Source of the DNA: an uncultured Bacilli bacterium
GTDB taxonomy: Bacteria > Bacillota_I > Bacilli_A > RF39 > UBA660
Assembly: GCA_934086485.1 (NCBI GenBank)
Contig: CAKOIF010000006.1
Location: 18,219-82,218 of the forward strand
Length of the DNA stretch: 64,000 nucleotides
Direction of reading: 5' to 3'
Part shown: piece by piece, positions 1-8,734 of the stretch
How the letters are laid out: each line of letters begins with the position of its first letter
How positions within the stretch are numbered: position 1 is the first letter of the stretch
Position numbers and translations under genes: made by a program
Notes under the pieces: model-generated
Seen by the model: the letters and a program-made list of their open reading frames with translations, nothing else
Told to the model about the DNA's origin: nothing
Database searches by the model: none

Positions 1-754
1 TATAAACCTGTATTTGACCTATATGTTCTTTTTTAAGTTCGGTTACTTTGAGTTCTATAACTACATAACATTTATATTTTACATTATATAAAAGTAAGTC
101 TATATAATTATAATTATTACCTATTTTAATTTTGTATTCATTACCAATATAACTAAAGCCATTACCAAACTGTTTTAAAAAATTATCCAAATTATTAAGT
201 ATAGCTTGTTTTAATGCATACTCGGTTAATTTTTCTTGATTGTCTTCAAATTTAATCAAAATTGGATTTGGCACTAAATCAGGTAACTTTAATTCTTCAT
301 TTTTAATTAATTTATTCTTTGTTTCTTTGCCTAGTCTTTCATATTCTTTGGATTTTATTTTATTTCTTAAATCATTTCTACTTAAACACTGCTCTTCACA
401 AACCTTAATATAATAATTAATTTCATTTATGTCTTTTAATGGTAAAAGCTCTATGTAATGACTCCAAGTCAATTGTTGCGCCAGTGGCGCGACTTTTTCA
501 TCAGAAAAAATATTGTAGAATTGTTTCATTCTAAATAATGTACTTCGATTATATTTTTTCCCTACTTCATTAACTAATTTTTCGGCATAACTACTAATTA
601 TATTATTACCATACTCTTTACCAGCTTCACTTAAAAGTTTACCTACTTCAAAATAAGTAAGAACTTTATTTCTTTCTTTAGAATAATCTTTTACCTTTGC
701 ATAGATTTCATTTTTTAATAATTTTTCTTTAATTTCATCATAATAATTTACCAC
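1..754 (-). CDS. YhcG-type PD-(D/E)XK nuclease domain protein (DUF1016), 3' end cut by window
   Basis: The reverse strand is open from a GTG at 752-754 to the window edge (251 codons seen). An in-frame ATG is absent, and a strong GGAGG lies six bases before the GTG, which decides the start. The N-terminal part contains LTWSHYIELLPL, the signature of the DUF1016 N-terminal winged-helix-like domain. The C-terminal part contains NGFSYIGNEYKI, YIDLLLYN and VIELKVTELKKEHIGQIQVY, matching the PD-(D/E)XK core, with D of IDLLLY and E-x-K of ELK as likely metal ligands. Family members are putative nucleases, often near restriction or mobile genes; the substrate is unknown. The last residues of the domain lie beyond base 1. 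The gene is separated from the gat operon by its own promoter, leader and a hairpin terminator. Confidence 0.85.
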   Translation of the reverse strand, partial: MVNYYDEIKEKLLKNEIYAKVKDYSKERNKVLTYFEVGKLLSEAGKEYGNNIISSYAEKLVNEVGKKYNRSTLFRMKQFYNIFSDEKVAPLAQQLTWSHYIELLPLKDINEINYYIKVCEEQCLSRNDLRNKIKSKEYERLGKETKNKLIKNEELKLPDLVPNPILIKFEDNQEKLTEYALKQAILNNLDNFLKQFGNGFSYIGNEYKIKIGNNYNYIDLLLYNVKYKCYVVIELKVTELKKEHIGQIQVY

Positions 755-789
755 TTTGTTCCTCCATTTCTTTAGTTTTTGAATTTTTA

Positions 790-932
790 CTGCAAAATAA
801 AAAGCAGAAAAACATACCATTTTCCTTAAGAAAAGGTACATCTTTCCGCTTCGTATATATTTATTACCCCTATTTAAATATATGTAATCGTCTAATAATA
901 ATTGCTTGGTTTATAAGAGGTCTACCTTGCAT
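790..932 (-). ncRNA. Candidate structured leader or small RNA
   Basis: A minus-strand promoter at 937-965 would start transcription near 930. The following ~130 nt hold a 9-bp stem (ATATATTTA with TAAATATAT), a possible long-range GGTA/TACC closure and then the intrinsic terminator at 799-853. No known riboswitch class was recognised. It could be a stand-alone small RNA or an attenuating leader for the YhcG gene. Confidence 0.35.
799..853 (-). terminator. Rho-independent terminator in front of the YhcG gene
   Basis: A long imperfect hairpin. The outer arms are AAGCGGAAAG and CTTTTTCTGCTT-like, the inner arms GTACC and GGTA, and the innermost CCTTTTCTT pairs with AAGGAAAA. On the minus strand it is followed by TTTTTATTTT. 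It lies between the gatB stop and the YhcG start, so it ends either the gat operon transcript or a short leader RNA. Confidence 0.7.
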
Positions 933-936
933 ATAC

Positions 937-965
937 ATAATATCAAAAATAATTTTATTAATCAA
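937..965 (-). promoter_or_regulatory. Putative promoter for leader RNA / YhcG gene
   Basis: On the minus strand TTGATT (960-965) and TATTAT (937-942) are 17 bp apart. The -35 overlaps the last codons of gatB, so the downstream region can be transcribed independently of the gat operon. Confidence 0.45.
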
Positions 966-2373
966 GTTTTTTATGAAGTAATTCTTTTGTAATAATTGGG
1001 TTAGCTTTACCTCTAGTTTCTTTCATAACTTGACCAACAAAGAAATCAAAAATATTAGTTCTACCATTTTTATACTCGTTAATTTCTTTTTCGTGTGAAG
1101 ATAAAATTCTATCAATTATACTTTCAATTAAATCTTCATCACTAACCTGTGCATCTTCTTTAGAAATAAAGTTTTTAGGTTCTTTTTCTTCCTCTAAAGA
1201 TTTATAGAAAACCTCTTTAACTTGTTTTGATGATAAGACTCCACTTTCTTTTGCATCATTAATTTGTTTTAAAAATTCTGGTTTTAAATAAAAATCATTT
1301 ATATTAATATCTTTTTCATTTATATATGAAGTAATAATTCCGTTAATATAATTTGCAGCCTCAATTGGTTTAATTCCTACTTCAACACATTTTTCAAAAT
1401 AGTTTGCAATATTAATATCTTTAATTAAAATATTAGCATTATATTCATCAAGTCCTAAATTACTCATATAATTATCTTTTCTAGCATCTGCTAAAACTGG
1501 AATAGTTTTTCTAATATTTTCTACAAATTCATCAGTTATTTCATAAGGTGGAATATTAGGTTCTACAAAATATTTATAGTCAATTGCATCAGCTTTACTA
1601 CGCATATGGACTGTTGTACCTGTAGATTCATCAAATCTACGAGTTTCTTGATATAATGGTTCATTATTTTGAAGTGCCTCAAGTTGTCTTTTTTCTTCGT
1701 ATAAAATAGCTAGTTTTACATTTGCTAAACTATTTACATTTTTTATTTCAACTTTTGGAGTAATATAATTTCCATTATCATCCATAAGATTTACGTTAAC
1801 ATCACATCTTATTTGGCCTTTTTTAGTATCTGCCTCGGAGATATCCGTATATTTATAAATTCTACACATTGTTTCTAAAAAAGCTATTGCTTCATCAGCT
1901 GAATGCATACAAGGTGCAGTAACTGTTTCAAGAAGTGGCACACCAGCACGATTATAATCAATAAGTGAAAAAGTCTGCAAGTGGTCAAGTGCCGCAGCAT
2001 CTTCCTCTAAATGGATATCTAATATTTCTACATTAAATTTAGTGCCATTAAGTGATACCTCTAAATTACCATTAATACCTACAGGTCTTGTATTTTGAGT
2101 AATTTGATAACCTTTTGGAAGATCAGGATAATAGTAATTTTTTCTATCAAAAATCATATATTTTGCAACATCACATTTTAATATTAAAGCCATTTCAACT
2201 GCTTTTTTAACGCATTCTTCATTTAAAGAGGGCATAAATCCTGGAAATGCTAAATCAATTTCATTAATATTTACATTAGCCATTTTATTATATACATTTG
2301 AAGATGGTGAAAATACTTTTGTAGTACTTTTCATTTCAGCATGCATTTCAAGGCCAATAACTAACTTAGTCAT
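958..2373 (-). CDS. gatB: Aspartyl/glutamyl-tRNA amidotransferase subunit B
   Basis: 471 residues, the usual GatB length. The N-terminal catalytic cradle begins VIGLEMHAEM and includes DRKNYYYPDLPKGYQITQ and the DYNRAGVPLLE block. The C-terminal GatB/YqeY helical domain ends in NIFDFFVGQVMKETRGKANP. In the GatCAB complex GatB holds the misacylated Glu-tRNAGln or Asp-tRNAAsn and activates its side chain with ATP; ammonia comes from GatA. It is the last gene of hisS-asnS-aspS-gatC-gatA-gatB, and its start overlaps the gatA end by 8 bp, implying coupled translation. No glutaminyl-tRNA synthetase is seen here, consistent with a need for the indirect Gln-tRNA pathway. Confidence 0.97.
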   Translation of the reverse strand: MTKLVIGLEMHAEMKSTTKVFSPSSNVYNKMANVNINEIDLAFPGFMPSLNEECVKKAVEMALILKCDVAKYMIFDRKNYYYPDLPKGYQITQNTRPVGINGNLEVSLNGTKFNVEILDIHLEEDAAALDHLQTFSLIDYNRAGVPLLETVTAPCMHSADEAIAFLETMCRIYKYTDISEADTKKGQIRCDVNVNLMDDNGNYITPKVEIKNVNSLANVKLAILYEEKRQLEALQNNEPLYQETRRFDESTGTTVHMRSKADAIDYKYFVEPNIPPYEITDEFVENIRKTIPVLADARKDNYMSNLGLDEYNANILIKDINIANYFEKCVEVGIKPIEAANYINGIITSYINEKDININDFYLKPEFLKQINDAKESGVLSSKQVKEVFYKSLEEEKEPKNFISKEDAQVSDEDLIESIIDRILSSHEKEINEYKNGRTNIFDFFVGQVMKETRGKANPIITKELLHKKLD

Positions 2374-3799
2374 GGATATCCTCCTTTATAATTTTTTCAA
2401 TATCATTTGCTACCGCAAGCATATAACAATCATTTTTAAAGCCTGATGTAATATTTATTCCAACTGGCATACCTTCAAGTTTATTATAAGGTAAAGTTAT
2501 TGATGGATACCCACCAAAGTTTCCTATAACTAAATGATTATCAAGTACATTTTCATCTTTGCCCATTTCATCAGTTGTATCACATGTTTTCGGAGCAATA
2601 TCACTTTGTGCAGGAAGAATTAATCCATCATACTTAGTAAATAATTCATTAAATGTATTTACAACTACTCTTCTTACTTTTTTAGCATTAATAAAATACT
2701 TTTCTTGATTTTCTTTTTGTAAGATAAATGAACCAATTACAAATCTTCTTTTGATAAGAGAGGAAAAGTTTTTAGTTCTAAAGTTTTTAATAACATCCAT
2801 TGCACTTTCACCTTTTTCACGATGACCAAAACTTATTCCAGTAAGATTTGAATTATTTGATGTAACCTCAGCACAAGAAATTGATGTATAAACTGGTTTT
2901 AAAGCCTTTAATAGATTTTCATCAATACTTTCTTCATAGATTTCATAACCATTACTCTTTAATAAATCTAAAAGTTTATTAAAATCATCAATTATTTTAA
3001 TTGTATTTGGATTTGTATATTTTGATTTATCTACTATTTCTTTAATATAAAATAATTTTTTACTATTTAAATTATTAAAATCTTTTGTTAAATCAACTTC
3101 ATCCATATCTTTAATAGTGGTCATATCTTTTTCATCAGAACCTTTAACTGCATTTACTACTGTTGCAGCATCTATCACAGAATTTGTAATAACGCCAATT
3201 GTATCAAGAGAGGAAGCAAAAGCAAAAAGTCCATATCTACTTATAAGACCATAACTTGGTTTATAACCCACTACGCCAGTATAAGCTGCTGGTTTTCTAA
3301 TTGAGTCTCCAGTATCTGTACCAATTGCAAAAGGTACTGTTTTTGTAGCCACTGCAACGGCACTTCCTGCTGAAGAACCAGCTGAAATTCTTTCTTCATC
3401 ATAAGGATTTTTAACTATGCCAGCATTACCAGTAAGGCCAGTTCCACCCATAGCAAGTTCATCCATATTAGTTTTGCCAATCATTATAGCACCACTTTGA
3501 GAAAGTTTTTCGTAAACTGTAGCATTATAAATAGGAACATAGTCTTTTAAAGTATTAGAGCAAGCTGTAGTTCTTATTCCTTTAGTTGAAATATTATCTT
3601 TCATTGCATAAGGAATACCACTTAATAATGAATTAATTTCATTATTTTCCTTTGGATCTAATACTAAATTATAAGCATTATATTTTTCATTTGTTTCTAA
3701 TATCTTACTTTTAGAAAAATCAATAAGTTCTTTTGAAGTAACCTTCTTATTTATTAATTCATTATGAATTTCAATAATATTTTTATCATAATAGTTCAT
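2366..3799 (-). CDS. gatA: Aspartyl/glutamyl-tRNA amidotransferase subunit A
   Basis: 477-residue amidase-signature protein that releases ammonia from glutamine for GatB. Visible catalytic features are Lys67 in PYAMKDNIS, the Ser-rich loop SAGSSAGSA around residues 139-147 and the nucleophile Ser166 in TDTGDSIRKP. The family consensus at that point is TDTGGSIRQP, so the residue before the nucleophile is Asp instead of Gly, which is unusual. The rest of the fold looks intact. Its start overlaps the gatC stop by one base, and its end overlaps gatB by 8 bp, so the three subunits are probably made in equal amounts. Confidence 0.96.
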   Translation of the reverse strand: MNYYDKNIIEIHNELINKKVTSKELIDFSKSKILETNEKYNAYNLVLDPKENNEINSLLSGIPYAMKDNISTKGIRTTACSNTLKDYVPIYNATVYEKLSQSGAIMIGKTNMDELAMGGTGLTGNAGIVKNPYDEERISAGSSAGSAVAVATKTVPFAIGTDTGDSIRKPAAYTGVVGYKPSYGLISRYGLFAFASSLDTIGVITNSVIDAATVVNAVKGSDEKDMTTIKDMDEVDLTKDFNNLNSKKLFYIKEIVDKSKYTNPNTIKIIDDFNKLLDLLKSNGYEIYEESIDENLLKALKPVYTSISCAEVTSNNSNLTGISFGHREKGESAMDVIKNFRTKNFSSLIKRRFVIGSFILQKENQEKYFINAKKVRRVVVNTFNELFTKYDGLILPAQSDIAPKTCDTTDEMGKDENVLDNHLVIGNFGGYPSITLPYNKLEGMPVGINITSGFKNDCYMLAVANDIEKIIKEDIHD

Positions 3800-4089
3800 T
3801 ACTTCACCACCCTTATTATTTCAACTTCTCTATCAATATAGTCATCACAATTTTTAAGTGCATCCTCAATATCAATCATTCTTGAAGTTTTTCCATCACG
3901 TATTTCTTTTACCGTTAAATCCTGAGGAAAATGTAAAGGTTCTATATTTTCAAGTCCCTTTACATTATTTATTTTAGACATATTATCATTAATAACATCA
4001 AATTCCCTTAATAAAAGTTCATTTTCTTCCTCAGTAAGGCCAATTAATAGTTTATCAGCATAATCATTTATTATGTCTTTAGTAAACAT
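3799..4089 (-). CDS. gatC: Aspartyl/glutamyl-tRNA amidotransferase subunit C
   Basis: 96 residues, typical for GatC, the small belt that wraps GatA and GatB together. The family pattern is visible: an N-terminal helix with LIGLTEEENELLLREFDVI, then ENIEPLHFP and the C-terminal ALKNCDDYIDREVEIIRVVK where other GatC proteins have a similar charged tail. It overlaps the aspS stop and the gatA start by single bases, which places it firmly in the operon. Confidence 0.93.
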   Translation of the reverse strand: MFTKDIINDYADKLLIGLTEEENELLLREFDVINDNMSKINNVKGLENIEPLHFPQDLTVKEIRDGKTSRMIDIEDALKNCDDYIDREVEIIRVVK

Positions 4090-5831
4090 TATTTTTCCTC
4101 CGTAATGGTAATACCTAACTCTTTTAATTGTTTATCAGTAAGTGTATTTGGACTTCCCATTAATAGGTCCATACCTTGTACATTTGGAGGGAATACTTGT
4201 ACTTCACGAAGATTTTCTTCATCAGTAAGAAGCATTACAATTCTATCAATACCTGGAGCCATTCCAGCGTGAGGAGGAGCTCCAAAAGTAAAGGCAGTAT
4301 AAAGACTTCTGAATTTATCTTTAACAACATCTTCAGTATAACCCGCTATAGCAAAAGCTTTTTTCATAATATTTATATCATGATTTCTAACAGCTCCTGA
4401 GGCCATTTCATTACCATTACATACAAAGTCATATTGATATGCAACTATATCACCAGGATTCATATTATTTAATGCATCAATTCCACCCTGAGGCATACTA
4501 AATGGATTATGTCCAAAATCCCATTTTTTATCTTCTTCATTATATTCAAAGAATGGAAAATCATTAACAATACAAAATTCAAATCTACTATGATCAGTAA
4601 GTTCTAACTCTTCGCCTAAATAGTTACGAAGAAGTCCTGCAATTTTAATAATATGTTCATCTCCAGCAAGGACAAAAAGAACATCACCATCTTTAAGTTC
4701 AAATCTTTCATCTAAACTATTAATTTCTTCTTCAGATAAGAATTTTAAGATAGCACTTTTAATTTCACCGTCATTCTTTTTAAGGTAAGCAAGACCACCT
4801 GCTCCTTTACTTTTAACAAACTCCTCTAAATGTTTATACCAAGAATTACTCTTAGTTACATTAGAGCATTTTATGCATCTAACTATTTTACCTTTAAAAC
4901 CAGCAAATTCACTATTTTCAAATATATCTGAGGCATCTTCAATAATAAGTAGATTTCTTAAATCTGGTTTATCGCATCCATATTTTAACATTGCTTCTTT
5001 AAAAGATATTCTTCTAAAAGGTGCTGGAGAAACATATTTATCAGTAAAGTTTTTAAATGTTTCATAAAATACTTTTTCACCAACTTCGTATACATCTTCA
5101 TCAGTAGCAAAACTCATTTCAAGGTCTAATTGATAAAATTCAAGTGTTCTATCAGCACGGCAATCTTCATCTCTAAAACAAGGAGCTATTTGAAAATATC
5201 TATTAAATCCTGATACCATTAAAAGTTGTTTATATATTTGAGGTGCCTGAGGAAGTGCATAAAACTTACCATGATAATTCCTTGAGGGAATTACGAAGTC
5301 TCTTGCACCTTCCGGAGAAGATCCCGTAATAATTGGTGTAGTAATTTCAGTAAAATCCATTTCTTTCATAGTTTTACGGATAAAATCTACTACTTTACTT
5401 CTGAAAACTATTTTATCATGAACATCTTTATTTCTTAAATCAAGATAACGATATTTAAGTCTTGTTTCTTCGTTTGCTTCTTTACTACGATTTATTTCAA
5501 ATGGAAGTACATTTTCACATTTACCTAATACTTCAATAGTATCAAGAATTATTTCTATTTCACCAGTTTTCATATTAGGGTTTACATTACCACTTCTTTT
5601 TTGAACAGTACCAGTAATTGTTACAGTGCTTTCTCTAGTTAAATCTGAAAGTTTTTCACTTTCTTCACTTATAACTTGAACAATACCGCTTTCATCACGA
5701 ACTGTTAAAAATACAAGTGAGCCAAGATTTCTAATTGAATTAATCCAGCCACCAATTCTAACTGTTTTACCAGCATCCTCTATAGTTATTTCTCCACAAT
5801 ATTTATTTCTATATTTATTATTACTATTCAT
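4089..5831 (-). CDS. aspS: Aspartyl-tRNA synthetase
   Basis: 580-residue class IIb synthetase of bacterial type. Order: OB-fold anticodon domain (GWINSIRNLGSLVFLTVRD), class II motif 2 with CFRDEDCRADRT and EFYQLDLEMSF, the bacterial insertion (GAD-like) domain around residues 280-420, and motif 3 in GAPPHAGMAPGIDRIVMLL. It charges tRNA with aspartate. Because AsnRS is encoded next door, and GatCAB is also present, I cannot tell from sequence whether it is discriminating. It is 12 bp downstream of asnS and overlaps gatC by one base. Confidence 0.96.
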   Translation of the reverse strand: MNSNNKYRNKYCGEITIEDAGKTVRIGGWINSIRNLGSLVFLTVRDESGIVQVISEESEKLSDLTRESTVTITGTVQKRSGNVNPNMKTGEIEIILDTIEVLGKCENVLPFEINRSKEANEETRLKYRYLDLRNKDVHDKIVFRSKVVDFIRKTMKEMDFTEITTPIITGSSPEGARDFVIPSRNYHGKFYALPQAPQIYKQLLMVSGFNRYFQIAPCFRDEDCRADRTLEFYQLDLEMSFATDEDVYEVGEKVFYETFKNFTDKYVSPAPFRRISFKEAMLKYGCDKPDLRNLLIIEDASDIFENSEFAGFKGKIVRCIKCSNVTKSNSWYKHLEEFVKSKGAGGLAYLKKNDGEIKSAILKFLSEEEINSLDERFELKDGDVLFVLAGDEHIIKIAGLLRNYLGEELELTDHSRFEFCIVNDFPFFEYNEEDKKWDFGHNPFSMPQGGIDALNNMNPGDIVAYQYDFVCNGNEMASGAVRNHDINIMKKAFAIAGYTEDVVKDKFRSLYTAFTFGAPPHAGMAPGIDRIVMLLTDEENLREVQVFPPNVQGMDLLMGSPNTLTDKQLKELGITITEEK

Positions 5832-5843
5832 ATTAAATCCCTT

Positions 5844-7199
5844 CTAAAATTCACAATTTTTTGGTGTTCTTGGGAAAAGTATTACATCACGAATATTATC
5901 TACACCAGTAAGATAAATAAGAAGTCTTTCAAATCCCATTCCAAATCCTGAATGAACACATGAACCATATCTTCTTAAATTTAAATACCAATCCATACTT
6001 TCAGTATCCATATTAAGTTCTTTCATACGAGCAAGAAGTTTATCATAATCTTCCTCTCTTTGACTTCCACCCATTAACTCACCTGCTTCAGGTACTTCAA
6101 GGTCAACTGCTGCAACGGTTTTACCATCAGCATTTTGTTTCATATAAAATGCTTTAATATCTTTTGGCCAGTTATAAATAAATACTGGTCCATTAAAATA
6201 TTCTGTAATATATTTTTCGTGTTCTTTAGCAATATCTTCACCATACTTTGGTTCAAATTCAAACTTCTTACCACTTTCAATTAAAAGTCTAATACATTCT
6301 TCATGTGTAATTCTTGTAAATTTTGAATTAACTAATTTTGTAAGTTTTTCTATTAAGCCTTTTTCTACAAAACTATCTAAAAATTTCATTTCATCTTGAG
6401 CATTATCTAGTACATACTTAACAACATACTTTAGCATATCTTCCATAACACGCATATCTTCATTAAGATCTGCAAAAGCAATTTCTGGTTCAATCATCCA
6501 AAATTCTGCAGCATGAGTTTTTGTATTACTCTCTTCTGCTCTAAAAGTTGGACCAAATGTATAAACTTTTTTATAAGCAAGAGCACATGTTTCTGCCTGA
6601 AGTTGGCCTGATACTGTTAAAGCAGTCTTTTTACCAAAAAAATCTTTTGAATAATCAGGCTTTTCTCCTAAAGGAAGAGTTGTAACCTCAAACATTTGAC
6701 CAGCACCTTCGCAATCACTTGCAGTAATAAGTGGTGTATGTACATATACATAGTTATGTTCATTAAAATATTTATGAATTGCATAAGCTGCTACACTTCT
6801 TACTCTAAATACGGCTGTAAATAGGTTTGTTCTTGGTCTTAAATAAGCTTGCTCTCTTAAAAATTCACGAGTATGTCTTTTTGGTTGAATTGGGTAGTCT
6901 TCAGGACAAGAGGATAAAATTTCAATAGAGTTTGCTTTAATTTCATAATCATCTTTACCTTCCGAAGGAACTAAAGTACCTTTAATTTTTAATGCAGATG
7001 ACACTAAAAGTTTACTTACATCCTCAAAATTATTCAAAGTTTTATCATAAACTACTTGGATTCCACCTTGAGTAGTACCATCAGAAAATGATATGAAACC
7101 AAATTCTTTCTGAGGGCGATGATTTTTAATCCAACCACATATTTCTATTTCTTTTCCAACATACTCTTCTTTTTCTTTTAATAAATCTTTTATATCCAT
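5844..7199 (-). CDS. asnS: Asparaginyl-tRNA synthetase
   Basis: 451-residue class IIb synthetase without the large bacterial AspRS insertion. The N-terminal OB fold has GWIKNHRPQKEFGFISFSDG. Motif 2 is TFGPTFRAEESNTKTHAAEFWMIE (first part) and motif 3 lies in SGFGMGFERLLIYLTG. The His-Ala-Ala-Glu-Phe-Trp signature after motif 2 is characteristic of AsnRS and separates it from AspRS. It starts one base after the hisS stop region and precedes aspS, under the same T-box leader. Confidence 0.96.
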   Translation of the reverse strand: MDIKDLLKEKEEYVGKEIEICGWIKNHRPQKEFGFISFSDGTTQGGIQVVYDKTLNNFEDVSKLLVSSALKIKGTLVPSEGKDDYEIKANSIEILSSCPEDYPIQPKRHTREFLREQAYLRPRTNLFTAVFRVRSVAAYAIHKYFNEHNYVYVHTPLITASDCEGAGQMFEVTTLPLGEKPDYSKDFFGKKTALTVSGQLQAETCALAYKKVYTFGPTFRAEESNTKTHAAEFWMIEPEIAFADLNEDMRVMEDMLKYVVKYVLDNAQDEMKFLDSFVEKGLIEKLTKLVNSKFTRITHEECIRLLIESGKKFEFEPKYGEDIAKEHEKYITEYFNGPVFIYNWPKDIKAFYMKQNADGKTVAAVDLEVPEAGELMGGSQREEDYDKLLARMKELNMDTESMDWYLNLRRYGSCVHSGFGMGFERLLIYLTGVDNIRDVILFPRTPKNCEF

Positions 7200-7200
7200 C

Positions 7201-8433
7201 TTAAATCACTCCTAAAATATAATCTATTATTTCATCCTCAGGAACTTTTACTTCTTCTTTTGTAACATTATCTTTTACTGTAACAAGTCCTTTAGATAAA
7301 TCTTCACTATTAAGTATAATTAAATTTTTTGCATTCATATTATCAGCTTCTTTAAACTGGGCTTTTAAACTTTTACCCATAACATTAGTTTCACATATAA
7401 TATTATTTAATCTTAAATCTTGAGTAATAATATTTGCTTTAATCTTTTCTTCATCATTAACACACATTACATAAACATCGATATTATCAAGGCTATCATC
7501 ACTCATTTGGTTAATAATTCTTTCTATACCGCAGGCAAATCCTACCGCTGGTACTTCAGGTCCTCCTAAATTTTTAACAAGGTGATTGTATCTTCCACCA
7601 CCACCAAGTGCTAAAGAATCATTAAGTTTAAGTTCATAAACCATATAATCATAATAATCAAGACCTCTTACTAAAGTATTATCAATTTCATAATCAACAT
7701 CAAGATAATCTAAATATGATAATATTTTATTAAATCTATCATTACTTTCTTTAGAATGATAGTCAAGTATACTTGGGGCATTTTTAAGTATTTCACTCTG
7801 ATCATCTACTTTACAATCAAGTATTCTTAAAGGATTAGTTTTAATTCTATTTTGACAATCTTCACATAAATTATTTATATGTGGAGTTAAATACTCTACT
7901 AAAGCTTTTTTATAATTTTCTCTGTCTTCTGTCGAACCTAAATTATTAATTTTAACAGTTACATCAAGTCCAAGTTCTTTTAAAATGTTATATGATAGTG
8001 ATATTACCTCAGCATCAATCATTTCATCATCAGAGCCTAAACATTCCACACCAAATTGAGTAAATTCGCGATTTCTACCTAGTCCTGGCCTTTCATAACG
8101 ATACATTGTACCAATATAAAATTCTTTTACTACTGATGATTGATTTCCATAAAGTTTGTCTTCAATAAAGTTTCTTACTACTCCAGCAGTACCTTCAGGT
8201 CTTAAAGTAAAATCTCTTCCTCCACGATCAGTAAAATCATAAGTTTCTTTTTGAACTATATCTGTGGTATCTCCAACACCTCTTTTAAATAGCTCAGTAC
8301 TTTCAAAAAGTGGTGTTCTAATATATTTATAATTATAAATCTTAGCATATTCAGAAACTACTTCGCATATTCTTTGATACTTTTTAGAAACATCTCCAGT
8401 TACATCATAACATCCTTTAGGTTTTGTAATCAT
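7201..8433 (-). CDS. hisS: Histidyl-tRNA synthetase
   Basis: 410-residue class II synthetase. Motif 1 region KPKGCYDVTGD (N-terminus), motif 2 MYRYERPGLGRNREFTQFG, the two histidyl signatures LVRGLDYYDYMVYEL and LALGGGGRYNHL, and the C-terminal anticodon-binding domain (residues ~320-410) are all present. First gene of the six-gene operon. It has a good ribosome site (AAGGAG) and lies directly behind the T-box leader, so at least hisS, and probably the whole operon, responds to tRNA charging. Confidence 0.96.
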   Translation of the reverse strand: MITKPKGCYDVTGDVSKKYQRICEVVSEYAKIYNYKYIRTPLFESTELFKRGVGDTTDIVQKETYDFTDRGGRDFTLRPEGTAGVVRNFIEDKLYGNQSSVVKEFYIGTMYRYERPGLGRNREFTQFGVECLGSDDEMIDAEVISLSYNILKELGLDVTVKINNLGSTEDRENYKKALVEYLTPHINNLCEDCQNRIKTNPLRILDCKVDDQSEILKNAPSILDYHSKESNDRFNKILSYLDYLDVDYEIDNTLVRGLDYYDYMVYELKLNDSLALGGGGRYNHLVKNLGGPEVPAVGFACGIERIINQMSDDSLDNIDVYVMCVNDEEKIKANIITQDLRLNNIICETNVMGKSLKAQFKEADNMNAKNLIILNSEDLSKGLVTVKDNVTKEEVKVPEDEIIDYILGVI

Positions 8434-8451
8434 TTTAATTCCTCCTTATTA

Positions 8452-8597
8452 CAAAAAAACCTAGATACTGTAAGGGCAGAAATAAATTCCACGGTACCAC
8501 CTTACTTCTAGGTCTTAACTTTTTATCGCACTTATGCGTTTCTATGTTAACAAAAGTTTGTCGGGCTTTCCATAGAAAAAAATATTACTTTATTAAT
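8452..8597 (-). promoter_or_regulatory. T-box riboswitch leader of the hisS operon
   Basis: On the minus strand the diagnostic T-box core AAGGTGGTACCGTGG is at about 8489-8503. It overlaps a terminator made of CCTAGA-GTAAGG pairing with CCTTAC-TATCTAGG and followed by seven Ts (8453-8459). Upstream are a CGCA/TGCG hairpin (8527-8538) and a 7-bp stem TTCTATG/CATAGAA (8539-8577) that would be Stem I. Stem I is only about 40 nt, far shorter than the usual ~100 nt. The specifier is not certain; AAC, CAT and GAC all occur in or near the internal loop. Confidence 0.85.
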
Positions 8598-8690
8598 ATA
8601 ACACACTTTTTCTTAAAATTCCACTAAAAAATTACATTTTTTTAAGAAATAATAAATAGTATAAATTATGTAAAGTTATCTTCATAATCA

Positions 8691-8731
8691 TTTACTAAAA
8701 AAGAAAAAAATTATATAATTTAAATGGTGAT
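8691..8731 (+). promoter_or_regulatory. Promoter and ribosome site of the phosphohexomutase gene
   Basis: TTTACT (8691-8696) and TATAAT (8714-8719) are 17 bp apart, followed by the ribosome site GGTGATG just before ATG at 8735. It diverges from the T-box promoter. Confidence 0.6.
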
Positions 8732-8734
8732 GAT

